Shown here: positions 45,701 to 55,495 of the stretch, in pieces
How positions within the stretch are numbered: position 1 is the first letter of the stretch
Layout of the letters: every line of letters begins with the position of its first letter
DNA from: Dromiciops gliroides
Lineage: Eukaryota; Chordata; Mammalia; Microbiotheria; Microbiotheriidae
Reading direction: 5' to 3'
Assembly (NCBI RefSeq): GCF_019393635.1
Contig: NC_057864.1
Span: forward strand, 469,200,617 to 469,264,616
DNA: 64,000 bases
Notes under the pieces: model-generated
The model's database searches: none
Told to the model about the DNA's origin: nothing
Seen by the model: the letters and a program-made list of their open reading frames with translations, nothing else
Position numbers and translations under genes: made by a program

Positions 45701-48700
45701 ATGGAGAAGAACGAAGCTTTAGGAAAAAGAAGGGGTCTCTAACATACCTGAAAGCCCAATCTGTTGGCCCAGAATGGTGGAATAGAGGTGTGTGACATTG
45801 CGGGAGTAGCCTCCGAAGGGTTTCAGTGGGTCCAGGGTCAGAGTGATGGCGACAGAAATGTTGGTGGGGCCGGAGTCCTCGAGAGCCTGAGGGGCCTGGG
45901 TGGCTGACCGGGCCTGCCCACCGGTCACTGCAGCTTCTGAGGTGGCCGTGTCGTTCAGAAGATGCTTTAAGGTTTCATTCTCCGAAACGCACAAGTCCAA
46001 GTCGTTAAACCTCAGAAGGAAAGTGTTCCAGTCCTTAAACAGAGAACAAAACCATGGGATGCCCTGAGTGGGAGAAGTCTTACTGGACACGTGTTGTGTC
46101 TGATCCCCCCAAACCCCCTCCACTGACTCCCATTCTAGAGCCCCAGTGTCCCACAGTGTGGGCTCCTCTAGGTGCTCGTGTGCCTGAGAACAGGCACACA
46201 GTGAGAGCCGTGCAGGCCAATGGTCAGACAGTGAATCTCTTCTGGCCACAAAAGGTCTGGGAGCCACACTGACCACCACAAAGTGTCCAATGGTAACTTT
46301 TTCCAAATACTTTCCTAGTGATGATCCCTTTCCTTGCACAGTGTTTGTTAAGCAGGCCAGGGAGCTAAGCCCTAATGTCCTGGGCCCACATGGGATGGGA
46401 GAAAGGGTCGTGTTATATTCTAGGAGTGAAAACTGCATGTCACCCTTAGACATGAAGAGCCCAGTCAGAAAAAGGTGATACAAAGGCTCCCAAAGCAGAG
46501 ACTTTAAGGGGATTCCTTCTCAAAGTCTTGTTCCTCCTGCCAATCCTCAGTGAAGGCTAATAATCAGATGAAGAGAAACAGTCCTAGGCATTTTTGGGGG
46601 TGGGACAATGAGGGTTAAGTGACTTGCCCAGGGTCACACAGCTAGTAAGGGTCAAGTGTCTGAGGCCAGATTTGAACTCAGGTCCTCCTGAATCCTGGGC
46701 CAGTGCTTTATCCACTGCACCACCTAGCTGCCCCCCTACAGTTCTTTTTTTTTCTGGATTTGGAGAGCATTTCCCATCATGAGTCCTTTGGAGAACTATC
46801 TTGGACCATTGTATTGCTGAGAAGAGTTGAGTCTATCACAGTCGATCAACACACAATGTTGCTGATACCATGTACAATGTTCTCCTGGTTCTGCTCATCT
46901 CACTCAGCATCAGTTCATGTAACACCTTCCAGGTTTCTCTGAAATCCACCTGCTCATTGTTTCGTACAGCACAATAGTATTCCATTACATTTATATACCA
47001 CAACTTTTTCAGCCATTCCCCAATTGATGGGCATCCCTTCAATTTCCAACTTTTTGCCACCACAAAAAGAGCAGCTATAAATATTTTTGTACATGTGGGT
47101 CCTTTTCCCTTTTTTATGATGTCTTTGGGAAAAAGACCTAATACTGGTATTGCTAGGTCAAAGGGTATGCACAGCTTTATGCCCTTTGGGCATAGCTCTA
47201 AACTGCTCTCCAAAATGGTTGGATCAGTTCACAACTCCACCAACAAATGCTGCCCACCTTTCTTTCTTTCTTTTTTTTTCTGGTGAGGCAATTGGGATTA
47301 AGTGACTTGCCCAGGGTCATACAGCTAGTAAGTGTCAAGTGTCCAAGGCCGGATCTGAACTCTGGTCCTCCTGAATCCAGGGCCAATGCTCTATCCACTG
47401 CACCACCTAGCTGCCCCACCTGCCCTCCTTTCAATCAAGGTAACTGCTTGTTAGCATTTCCCACCCCAGGGGAGGCGGAGGAGACAGGTCAAAGAGGGAC
47501 TAGCTAATATTTCTTCTCAAAAGCATGCTGGTGAAAGGTTTTGTGTGCATACAGCTGAAACAATTCTTATTAAAACAGATTACAGAGAATGGACTGATCT
47601 GGTCTCTTTCTATTCCATCGACACTTACTTACAAGCTGACTGTAATACAGATTATAGAATCTCATTAGGCACAAGGAGAGTCAGGATCCCGATGATACAA
47701 AGAACAAGGTTACTATTCCTCCTCTTCATCACAAAGGACTTGGGTCTTTACAATCCACAGCCCTTTTCATTTTGTTGTTGTTTGTCCTTCATTCTCCAAA
47801 AGGACTATGACATTGGGAAGGTGATATCACAACTCAGTCGAGGAAGGGCTCTGCAAAGTCACCAGTCTCACTCTCTCCTCCAGAGCCATCTGGGTCCAGT
47901 GGCAAGGTATACATCAGGATGACTGGCGATGGCCCCGGATGTTTGAGGCAATCAGGGTTAAATGACTTGTCCAGGGTCACACAGCTAGTAAGTGTCAAGT
48001 GTCTGAGGCCGAATTTGAATCCAGGTCCTCCTGAATCCAAGGCTGATGCTTTATCCACTGCACCACCTAGCTGCCCCTTAAGATTGGTTTTTGGGTATGA
48101 CTTTTTTTTTTTTGAGTGGGGCAATGAGGGTTAAGTGACTTGCCCAGGGTCACACAGCTAGTAAGTGTTAAGTGTCTGAGGCTGGATTTGAACTAAGGTC
48201 CTCCTGAATCCAGGGCCAGTGTTTTATCCACCTCACTGCCCTAAAGACAGTCTTCTTTGTTTTTTTTTTGTTGTTGTTTTTTGCCAGGCAATGAGGGTTA
48301 AGTGACTTGCCCAGAGTCACACAGCTAGTAAGTGTCAAGTGTCTGAGTGAGGCCGGATTTGAACTCAGGTTCTCCTGAATCCAGGGCTAAGATTGATTTT
48401 TAAAGGAAACTGAGGCAAAGACTTGTCTACATACACTAAAAAAGTACTTTCTAGGTCACTTAATCCACCAGAAAGCTGTATTCATTATAAATTATGAGGT
48501 ATAAAATAGTAAGTAAACATATTTCAAGATGATTTTATTTTTTGAATCACTTAATTAAAAAAACTCCTACTTCCTGTGTGGTACTTAAAAGTTCCTTTGA
48601 AATGTATAATAAGCCCTTTCTAAAACCACTGTACATGTTGGATGGAAGAGGACAAGGAATCTGGAGTCAGAGACATGGGTTTGAATTCTAGTTTCGATAC

Positions 48701-49576
48701 TGACTGCATCAGGCTTCACTGGGCCTACATTCCTCTGTAAAAAAAAGAGGGTATGTGTGTGTGTGTGTGTGTGGGGGGGGGTTCTCATCCATTTACAAAG
48801 TAAACCTGCAGGGTTAGCCAGGCACCAGCACAACCACCCCAAACAAGGGTAGGATTTCCAAACTTCAGCTGACCTTAATTTTCTCAATCTATTTTGACCG
48901 AAGGAATGCCAAGACTGGAGCTCCGAGTCACAACCTCTTGACACTCCTGATCTAACACCAAGTGGAACTTGCTTAATACCCCAAACCAACTGTTTGGAAG
49001 CACTGCTGAACACAGATGTGGGGGAGGGGAAGAGAGCTTCAATTTAATCAGTGGAGGGAACTCCCATCATGAAGACTCCCTCCACTGATGCAGACCAGCC
49101 ACTCCTCTGTCATGTCATATAATTTTCAACTCTCCAATGGGGGCATGAAGAGAGCAGGCTCTTCTCTGGGGCTACACAGCTGATGAATGTCAGGCACAGG
49201 CCTCCTGACTTCACTGCCAGCCTTTACAGTAACCAGACTGTATAGGTTCAACGAGCCATTCTCTATCTGGCAGAATAACCAAGATCTTTGCATCTAATAG
49301 ATGAGAGGTTTTTTCCAAGTGGAAAAGGAAAGGGCCCCTTTTGCTGTTGTACACCGAGGCACCTCTCACAAAACCCACCCAGCCCCAAGCCCAGAAGAAC
49401 TTAGGGCATTCTCTTACCTCTGCCATTTCTGGTGACTTGATCTCCTTTATTTTAAAGAAATAGCCAAGGGTCAAGAAAGCGATGGCCATGGCGCTCACGC
49501 TGACCATGAAGACGACGAGGGGAGGGCGGCTGCTGATATGGGCCTTCAGGTTCTCCAAGGGATTGATGTTCAACAT
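39775..49576 (-). CDS. TMEM248: TMEM248, complete coding region in six exons
   Basis: Exons on the minus strand join as 49576-49418, 46033-45748, 44801-44651, 43191-43008, 40925-40782 and 39795-39775. They total 945 nt, that is 314 residues plus TAG. Every junction has GT and AG ends and the phases agree (0,1,2,0,0). The product is a small membrane protein. Residues about 19-41 form a first membrane segment, a lumenal or extracellular domain of about 230 residues follows, and residues about 275-290 form a second membrane segment before a short polar tail ending VALAEA. N-X-S/T sequons are at N72, N80, N111, N132, N157 and N211. The sequence follows human TMEM248 closely throughout, including ISSRPPLVVFM and FKIKEIKSPEMAE. 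Its biochemical role is not known. I see no frameshift or premature stop. Confidence 0.95.
39890..40250 (+). mobile_element. L2 3' end in the last TMEM248 intron
   Basis: CTTCCTGCTCCATCACC, GCAAGTTTCTTGAGGGTGAG and GCCTAAAACGTACGAATGAC in L2 order. It starts about 100 bases upstream of the last acceptor. Confidence 0.6.
40782..40925 (-). CDS. TMEM248: TMEM248 coding exon 5 (residues 261-308)
   Basis: Encodes DDRSLINLHLMHTSYF... to SEFCPEK with the second membrane segment (about YFLFVMVITMFCYAVI). The acceptor is TTTGTGCAG and the donor GTGAGC at 40781. Confidence 0.95.
41035..41195 (+). repeat. Unnamed ancient dispersed repeat, copy C
   Basis: GTGTCATAGACCCCCGAGGC, CCCTTCTCAGAAATCACG, CCAGGTTAAGAGCCTCC. 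Same order as copies A and B. Confidence 0.55.
41380..41550 (+). mobile_element. L2 3' end in a TMEM248 intron
   Basis: GACTAGAAGCTCCTTGAGGG, then GGCATGCAGTAGGTGCTGGT. Confidence 0.65.
42690..42890 (+). mobile_element. Possible L2 3' end in a TMEM248 intron
   Basis: CTTTCCCTGATCCCTC at the start and GGCATGCGACAGGTGCTCAT at the end fit L2, but the middle is decayed. Confidence 0.4.
43008..43191 (-). CDS. TMEM248: TMEM248 coding exon 4 (residues 199-260)
   Basis: Completes V199, then QPPHCIPETYSNATLW... to KLTVIVPD. It contains sequon N211 and the conserved DYNPFWCYKGAIGKVYH segment. The acceptor is CCCCCCAG and the donor GTAAGT at 43007; it ends in phase 0. Confidence 0.95.
43900..44075 (-). 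mobile_element. MIR/Ther1 fragment
   Basis: GAAGGGACCTCAGAGGCTAC, then GGGGTCACACAACTGAGATC in reverse orientation. Confidence 0.6.
44651..44801 (-). CDS. TMEM248: TMEM248 coding exon 3 (residues 149-199)
   Basis: Completes G149 and reads REAHEEINITFTLPAAW... to FPVT plus two bases of V199. It holds sequon N157 and three cysteines in CVLHGHC and TACMT, probably lumenal. The acceptor is TTTTCCCAG and the donor GTAAGT at 44650. Confidence 0.95.
45748..46033 (-). CDS. TMEM248: TMEM248 coding exon 2 (residues 54-149, first base of G149)
   Basis: Encodes DWNTFLLRFNDLDLCVSE... to QIGLS plus the first base of a glycine codon. It carries four N-glycosylation sequons (N72, N80, N111, N132). The acceptor is TTTAAG before 46033 and the donor GTATGT at 45747. 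The segment around residues 84-103 is Ala, Thr and Gln rich and looks like a flexible linker. Confidence 0.95.
46590..46737 (-). mobile_element. Marsupial tRNA-derived SINE in TMEM248 intron
   Basis: Complete reverse copy upstream of the second coding exon. In the gene's own sense it is in forward orientation. Confidence 0.93.
46755..47250 (-). mobile_element. L1 ORF2 C-terminal and 3' region, truncated
   Basis: The minus strand encodes FIAALFVVAKSWK, GCPSIGEWLKKLWYINVMEY and YCAVRNNEQ, the L1 ORF2 C-terminus of marsupial type. It ends at the SINE at 47264. Confidence 0.85.
47264..47417 (-). mobile_element. Marsupial tRNA-derived SINE
   Basis: Complete reverse copy adjoining the L1 fragment, with CTTT units in the tail. 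Confidence 0.92.
47771..48077 (-). mobile_element. MAR1-type long SINE
   Basis: Starts with the tail (TTGTTGTTGTTTGTCCTTCA, GGACTATGACATTGGGAAGG) and ends with the complete tRNA-like head at CTAGCTGCCCC. Confidence 0.87.
48097..48241 (-). mobile_element. Marsupial tRNA-derived SINE
   Basis: Nearly complete; the head is shortened to CCACCTCACTGCCC. It appears to sit in the tail of the next copy. Confidence 0.9.
48255..48387 (-). mobile_element. Marsupial SINE lacking its 5' head
   Basis: Stops after ATCCAGGGC, so about 35 bases of the tRNA-like head are missing. GTGAG is duplicated in GTCTGAGTGAGGCC. Confidence 0.88.
48749..48780. repeat. (GT)n/(G)n repeat
   Basis: About 11 GT units then a G run. 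Confidence 0.85.
49418..49576 (-). CDS. TMEM248: TMEM248 coding exon 1 (residues 1-53)
   Basis: Encodes MLNINPLENLK...KSPEMAE, including the first membrane segment. The exon itself begins at 49594 after a pyrimidine-rich CTCCCTTCAG acceptor, so 49577-49594 is 5' UTR unless an upstream start is used. In-frame ATGs also lie at 49585 and 49579. I chose 49576 because it aligns with the human start MFSINPLENLK. The donor is GTAAGA at 49417. Confidence 0.93.
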
Positions 49577-49977
49577 CATCCTCATTAGTTCCACCTGAAG
49601 GGAGCACAAGGTAAGAGAAAAGACTTTTTAAAAAATCAAACCATCACAAAAGGTCATTTTATCTCTTTCTGAAAAAGCTGAAACTCATAAATGTGACCAA
49701 CTCGCTTGAAAAGGGGCTGGCCAATGGCGTAATACAAGACACATGGCAACATGAATTAAACATTTTACAAAGGGGTGTCTGGTTTCCTCTGCCACCAACA
49801 AAAATAATTACTCTACTGGTGAAAATGTAAGCTACGCTTTCATGTAAAATCTGGTCTGTGTAAAACTTATTGGACCAGCATGGTGCCATGGTGAGGATCC
49901 TGGGTGTGAGTCCTATCTCTGCCACTCACCACTGGTTAAGTCTTTTAACCTCCCTTGGTCTCAGTCTCCTTGTCTTT

Positions 49978-50129
49978 TTTTTTTTTTTTTTAGTGAGGCA
50001 ATTGGGGTTAAGTGACTTGCCCAGGGTCACACAGCTAGTAAGTGTTAAGTGTCTGAGGCCGGATTTGAACTCAGGTACTCCTGACTCCAGGGCTGGTGCT
50101 CTATCCACTGCGCCACCTAGCTGCCCCCA
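49978..50129 (-). mobile_element. Marsupial tRNA-derived SINE
   Basis: Complete. A 17-bp target-site duplication (TCAGTCTCCTTGTCTTT) is at 49961-49977 and 50130-50146. It is among the best preserved copies here. Confidence 0.95.
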
Positions 50130-51705
50130 TCAGTCTCCTTGTCTTTAAACGAGTTTGTATTAAATGACCTCTGAGGTCCCTATGGCTCTAAACAATGTGA
50201 CCTTTGGTCTTAAATCTGTGCTATTTTTCAGTGTGTATAATATCTGTATCTCTATAGCTATCTATCCATATGGATTTTTTGCCAGAGATTTCTCTTTGGA
50301 GGGAAGGAAGACTGGCCTGTAAATGGGTCGAGTGGTTCATTTGGGTAAGCTATGGTGCAGTCTTCATATAAAGAGCCCAAACTCACATGGCAACTCAAGC
50401 CCCCAAAGTAAATATACTATGTCCTCAATTGGACAAGAAGGCACAGATCATGTGAGTTTCCATTAAAGGAAACTAAATAGTATATTCTTACTACCCTGAC
50501 ACAACCCCTTGGGGAGAGAGATGGAAGGCCTGCCAACTGGTAGATCTGAAGACTGGAGAGGTAAAAAAGAGACACTTAACCTACACAGAAAGCTCTATCA
50601 TCACCTGTCTACATAATGCCTGACATCTGGTTTTTTGGCTGTTGTGCCTCTGATGGTGGTGCAGGATTGAAAATATATCTTTAAAAAAAAAAGAAAAGAA
50701 AATAGATCTTTACACCCACACCCCCATCCTCTCTAAAGCTACCCTAAGTCCTTCCTGAAGGAATGTTGATCACTGTCTAGGCGTGTCAAGAAACCAAAAA
50801 TCCAAATTCAGGAGGCCTGGGGTTTTCGGGTGTATAAATGAAGAGTTCTGCCAGAAGTCCCCAAACCCAGCTTAGGACAAGCCTGCCAGAGGGTGCAATC
50901 ACACATTTCTGGCCACTGCTGGAGAGGATAAAAGACTAGAAAACAACTGTTTCTGTTGGTGCATTGAGATTTCGGTCTTGTGCTAAGACCTCAAAGGCTC
51001 TTCATCAGGATTCAAACCAGCTGTGTGGCAGTGGTGACTTCATTTTCAGTGCACTGCAGAGGGTTATTCTAGGTGGTCAGGGTCCATGGTGAAAGATAGA
51101 CAGGCAGGTAGGCAACGACAATCTAATACCTGAATGTCTGGTACCTTTCTATTCTCCTTCCAGTCTCAAAACTGCAATCATCCATCCATCCTTCCTTCCT
51201 TCCTCGCTCCCTCCCCACCCCCAATCCATCTCCATTCTTTGAAGTCTCTCTTCCATCTATTTTTCTTTCCTTTTCATTTCTGTGGTCACCAGCCTCACCT
51301 CCCGTGGCTACTGCAATAAACTCTGGAGGAATAGCTCTACTAAAGCCATTTTCTTCTGCTCCAATTTATCCCCCACACCACTGCCAAAGTTAGCTGAGGC
51401 ACAAAATGAACAGAATAAGGAAACAGTTGCGATATATGACTGTGATAGAATACTTTTGTGTGGCATATTACTGAGGAGCAGGATGCTCTCAGAAAAACCT
51501 GTAAAGATCTACATGAACTGATGCATGAAGTGAGCAGAACCAGAACACTGTACCACACTATTGTAACAATAATCAATTGGGAACGACTTCGTTATTTTCA
51601 GCAATACAATGATCCAAGACAATTCCAAAGGACTCATGATGAAAAAAGTTATCTCCAGAGGAAGAATTGATGGGAGTCTGAATACAAATTGAAGCATTCT
51701 ATTTT

Positions 51706-51852
51706 TCTTTTGTTTTCTGGGGCAATGAGGGTTAAGTGACTTGCCCAAGGTCACACAGCTAGTAAGTGTCAAGTGTCTGAGGCTGGATTTGAACTCAGGT
51801 CCTCCTGAATCCAGGGCTGGTGCTTTATCCACTGCATCACCTAGCTGCTCCC
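51706..51852 (-). mobile_element. Marsupial tRNA-derived SINE inside L1
   Basis: Reverse copy. The short repeat CTATTTTTC on both sides fits a target-site duplication. Confidence 0.92.
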
Positions 51853-52039
51853 ACTATTTTTCACTTATTTTTTTTCATATTTTTCCCCTCCATCTTCTTT
51901 TACAATATGACTAATATGGAAATGTTTTTCATGATTGTACATGTATAATCTGAATCAAATTGCTTATTATCTTAGGGAGGAGAAAGGAAAAGGATGGAGG
52001 GAGGGAATTTGGACTCAAAATTTTCAAAAACTAATGTTA

Positions 52040-52217
52040 GGGCAGCTAGGTGGCGCAGTGGATAAAGCACCGGCCCAGGATTCAGGAGGACCTGAGTTCA
52101 AATCCGACCTCAGACACTTAACACTTACTAGCTGTGTGACCCTGGGCAAGTCACTTAACCCCAATTGCCTCACTAAAAAATAAAATAAAATAAAATAATA
52201 AAATTAAAAAAAAACTA
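52040..52217 (+). mobile_element. Marsupial tRNA-derived SINE inside L1
   Basis: Complete, with a (TAAAA)n tail. AAAAACTAATGTTA is repeated on both sides. Confidence 0.94.
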
Positions 52218-52739
52218 ATGTTAAAAATTGTTTTTACCTGCAATTGGGAGCAAAAATAAAATTATTTTAAAAATAAGGAAGAAATGTGAGGAGAGGAAGG
52301 CCGAGGGCTGTGAGCAAGCAGGAGAGGCTTATAATATACCTAGTGCCTGGCTGGCAATTGGGAAGGGAAGCACTGAATTCATCCATCCAACCTACACTTG
52401 AATGCTTATTCTGTGTAAAGCTCTACTAGGGCACAAGGCTTATTCCTGCCGAGTGAAATGCCCCCCATATTCTGCTCATAGATCAGAACCAATCCCCAAT
52501 GCCAAGCCTTCACCATTCTAAGAAGAGCCAACCATTTCGTGTTCTGCCACACTAGAGCAATCTGTGCTATTTATGTGGATTTTTTTTTTCCTTTCCTGCT
52601 CATGTCTTTGGGATGCCCAGGCAGCGCTATGTTTAATACTCATCACAGAATTCCACCACTGCTTGGTAACTAACTACTGTTGACACAGCATAGAGATGCT
52701 TAAAATCTTGAATGGGGGTGGGGTGGGGTTTTATAAAAA

Positions 52740-52890
52740 GTAATGGAACTTTGAAGCAACAGGACAATTGGGCTGAAGTTCGGAAAACCTGGGTTCAAAT
52801 CCCACCTCAAATACTTATCACCTGTATGGCATCTGTAAAATGAGGGGTTGGGCTAGGTGGCCTCTAAGGTCCTTCTAACTGTATGAAAAG
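52740..52890 (+). mobile_element. MIR/Ther1 fragment
   Basis: GTTCAAATCCCACCTCAAAT, then GGCATCTGTAAAATGAGGGG. Confidence 0.62.
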
Positions 52891-53077
52891 AGCTGAGAAA
52901 ATGCTCCTCTCTCCTTTCACTGATGAAGGGCCGTGCACATACAATATTGCAATCATAGGCTGCTAGATGCTGGCTTTTCTGAACTGTTTTCTTTCTTTTG
53001 AAATCTTTGTAACAAGGATGGGGGAAGGGACAATGGTTACTTGGGTAGGGGAGGAGAGATGGATTTAGAAATTATAC

Positions 53078-53231
53078 CTATTTTTTTTATTTTTTGTGGG
53101 GCAATGAGTGTTAAGTGACTTGCCCAAGGTCACACAGCCAGTAAGTGTCAAGTGTCTGAGGCCACATCTGAACGCAGGACCTCCTGAATCTAGGGTCAGT
53201 GCTTTATCCACTGTGCCACCTGGCTGCCCCA
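53078..53231 (-). mobile_element. Marsupial tRNA-derived SINE
   Basis: Complete reverse copy with moderate divergence (CACATCTGAACGCAGGACC). Confidence 0.92.
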
Positions 53232-53739
53232 ATTATTTTTTTTAAATAGAAAATGTTTTGTTAAAAAAATAAATGACCATGGTCTCTCTCAACTCTAATC
53301 AGAAAACTATTTTTCAAGTTAGGATTTGTGAAAGGGGAAGGGGGCGGGACAGTGGAAGCAGGTTTGTCAATGAACTGGGAGGGTACAGGGCCTGGCCTTC
53401 ACTGAAAGCCAGCCTAAGGTCAGTGTGATACAGGAAAAGGGGCAGAAGAAGGCAATTAGCTGGTTCTCCCCTAACAAAGGGGCCCTACCACTTTCCGTAA
53501 TGAATATGGGGCACAGGGCTCTCATTTGTATGTAAATATGAGGCAGGAAGTTCATCACCTGGAAACTGTGAGTTATTCAAAGATCTCAGCACTTAAAAAA
53601 AACCCCAAAACGAAAACAAAATCTGTCTGCATCATTTCCAGTTCTTTGCTCCTCTATGGGCTGCTCTAAGTACTTCTGTACACCTGGGACATTCTTTCTG
53701 CCTCTGACCTCCTTAGGTATATGCCTTGTAGTGCTATGA

Positions 53740-53850
53740 ACATACTGTATGATGTTGGGCAAGTCACCTCACCTCCATGAGACTCTGTTTCCTCCTTTGT
53801 AAAATGAGAGACTCAGGTGAGATGATCTCTAAATCGTCACCCAGTTGCCA
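53740..53850 (+). mobile_element. MIR/Ther1 fragment
   Basis: TTGGGCAAGTCACCTCACCT, then GTTTCCTCCTTTGTAAAATG. Confidence 0.65.
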
Positions 53851-54079
53851 CACTCTACAAACTAATAGCTGCCAATTAGATTTAAGGGGGCTTCCTGGAG
53901 TAGGCCATGTACTGCCATCAGGGACTATGTAAACACGTGATGCTAAGTTTCAGAAAAACTGAAATGAGAACTAGACCAGCTATTTCATAGGCTAAAAGCT
54001 AATCACAGATCCCACAGGGGCTTATCCAAGGAATTACTCTGATTTTTGCCTTGATGTCTTGAATAAAAATTATTTGTGG

Positions 54080-54231
54080 GGCAGCTAGGTGGCACAGTGG
54101 ATGGAGCACCGGCCCTGGATTCAGGAGCTCCTGAGTTCAAATCTGACCTCAGACACTTGACACTTACTAGCTGTGTGACCCTGGGCAAGTCACTTAACCC
54201 CCATTGCCCCGCAAAAAAAAAAAAAAAAATT
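54080..54231 (+). mobile_element. Marsupial tRNA-derived SINE
   Basis: Complete, with a poly-A tail. AAAAATTATTTGTGGG is repeated at 54065-54080 and 54232-54247. Confidence 0.95.
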
Positions 54232-55299
54232 AAAAATTATTTGTGGGTTGTTGTTGAGTTTTCTTCTTTTTTGGTGGTGGGGGGTGGGGAGGGAGCTGGT
54301 GAAGAGAAACATTCCAAGAATCCAATTTTACCAAAAGGAAAAAATTCAAAGGAGAAGAGGTGCAGCTGCTCAGTCCATTGACTCGATCAAGTGCTCTTCT
54401 GCTTCGATGAAAGGTTCTATTTGGAGGCATTAAGGAAAAAGGATGATAGCACAAAGTCAGAAGGCAACAATAAGGCTTTTCAATAAAGAAAGTACAGGAG
54501 GATGTCAGGCAGATTGTGCTGGCTGTGAGCTTTGCTGGAATTCTGGGTTCCCTTCCACAAAGGGGGTTCACAATGGAAGCTGGGAAATCATGGGATTTTA
54601 AAGCTTACATTCTGCAAGGTGCCTGGAGCACGGTGTCTGCTCCCCTCGATAAAAATCAAGAGTCCAGTGGAAATCAAGTAACTAAGAGGTGAAGGCACAG
54701 GCCACTCAGTCCCACCTGCCTGAATGGTTGGTAACTCTCCTAAGAAACCAACTGAGGCCACAAGCATGGGAGAAGCAAACAAGCAGGCACCAAGCCGACC
54801 TTCCAGCCCAGCCACAGTCAGGAAACTTCCTCAGGGATCCATTCAGTTCATTTCCTTCCCTAACAAGGAGTGGGCAGAAAAGGAAGCACAAGCAGGTGTC
54901 ACACGTCATGACATCCTTGGGTGGGTGGGTGGGGGTTCTGAACGGCGCCTCCACCGATTCAGGATTTCCTGATTACCTCCAAGCACTGCCCGCTTGCGGA
55001 AGGCTTTGCCAGTCAGCCCCACGTGCTGCTCAGAGGACTCATGCAGACAGTAAACCTCAGCTGCCGCCCAGGCAAGGCAGAGGCAACGGATGATGGTAAG
55101 ACGAACAGTTTAGCATCTGATGTCAGCGATGATTATGTGGCCCTTGCATCCTGGCGTCACTATCTAGGGCTGGAAGGAACCTCAGAGGCCATGCCGGCAT
55201 ATACATGAATGAATGGGATGGACGAGCAAGCGTCAGTATGACTCCACCTCCGAGGAGCCTGATGCAGGTGAATTCCAGAGCCACCATAAGCTCCCATGT

Positions 55300-55495
55300 G
55301 GCCCCCTTCTTACTCCCTCCAGTCTGCCTCGCATCTCCTTTGCATGCCCTCATATGCCTTTGTGTACCCCTGTCTCCCCCTCCAGAACAGAACCTCTTGG
55401 GAGGTGGCAAGAGTGTCATTTTTCTCCTTTGACCCCCAGCATGGTTTTGGGCACACAGAAGGCACTCAATAAATGCTTATTGACTGAGAAGACCT
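55300..55495 (+). mobile_element. L2 3' end
   Basis: AGGCACTCAATAAATGCTTA then TTGACTGAGAAG, the classic L2 terminus. Confidence 0.8.

Larger units (their letters stand above)
51370..52265 (+). mobile_element. L1 3' end split by two SINEs
   Basis: CATGAACTGATGCATGAAGT, GCAATACAATGATCCAAGAC and CAAAGGACTCATGATG mark the marsupial L1 3' part. The 3' UTR ends TTTTTACCTGCAATTGGGAG followed by AAAATAAAAT. SINEs at 51706-51852 and 52040-52217 interrupt it. Confidence 0.82.
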
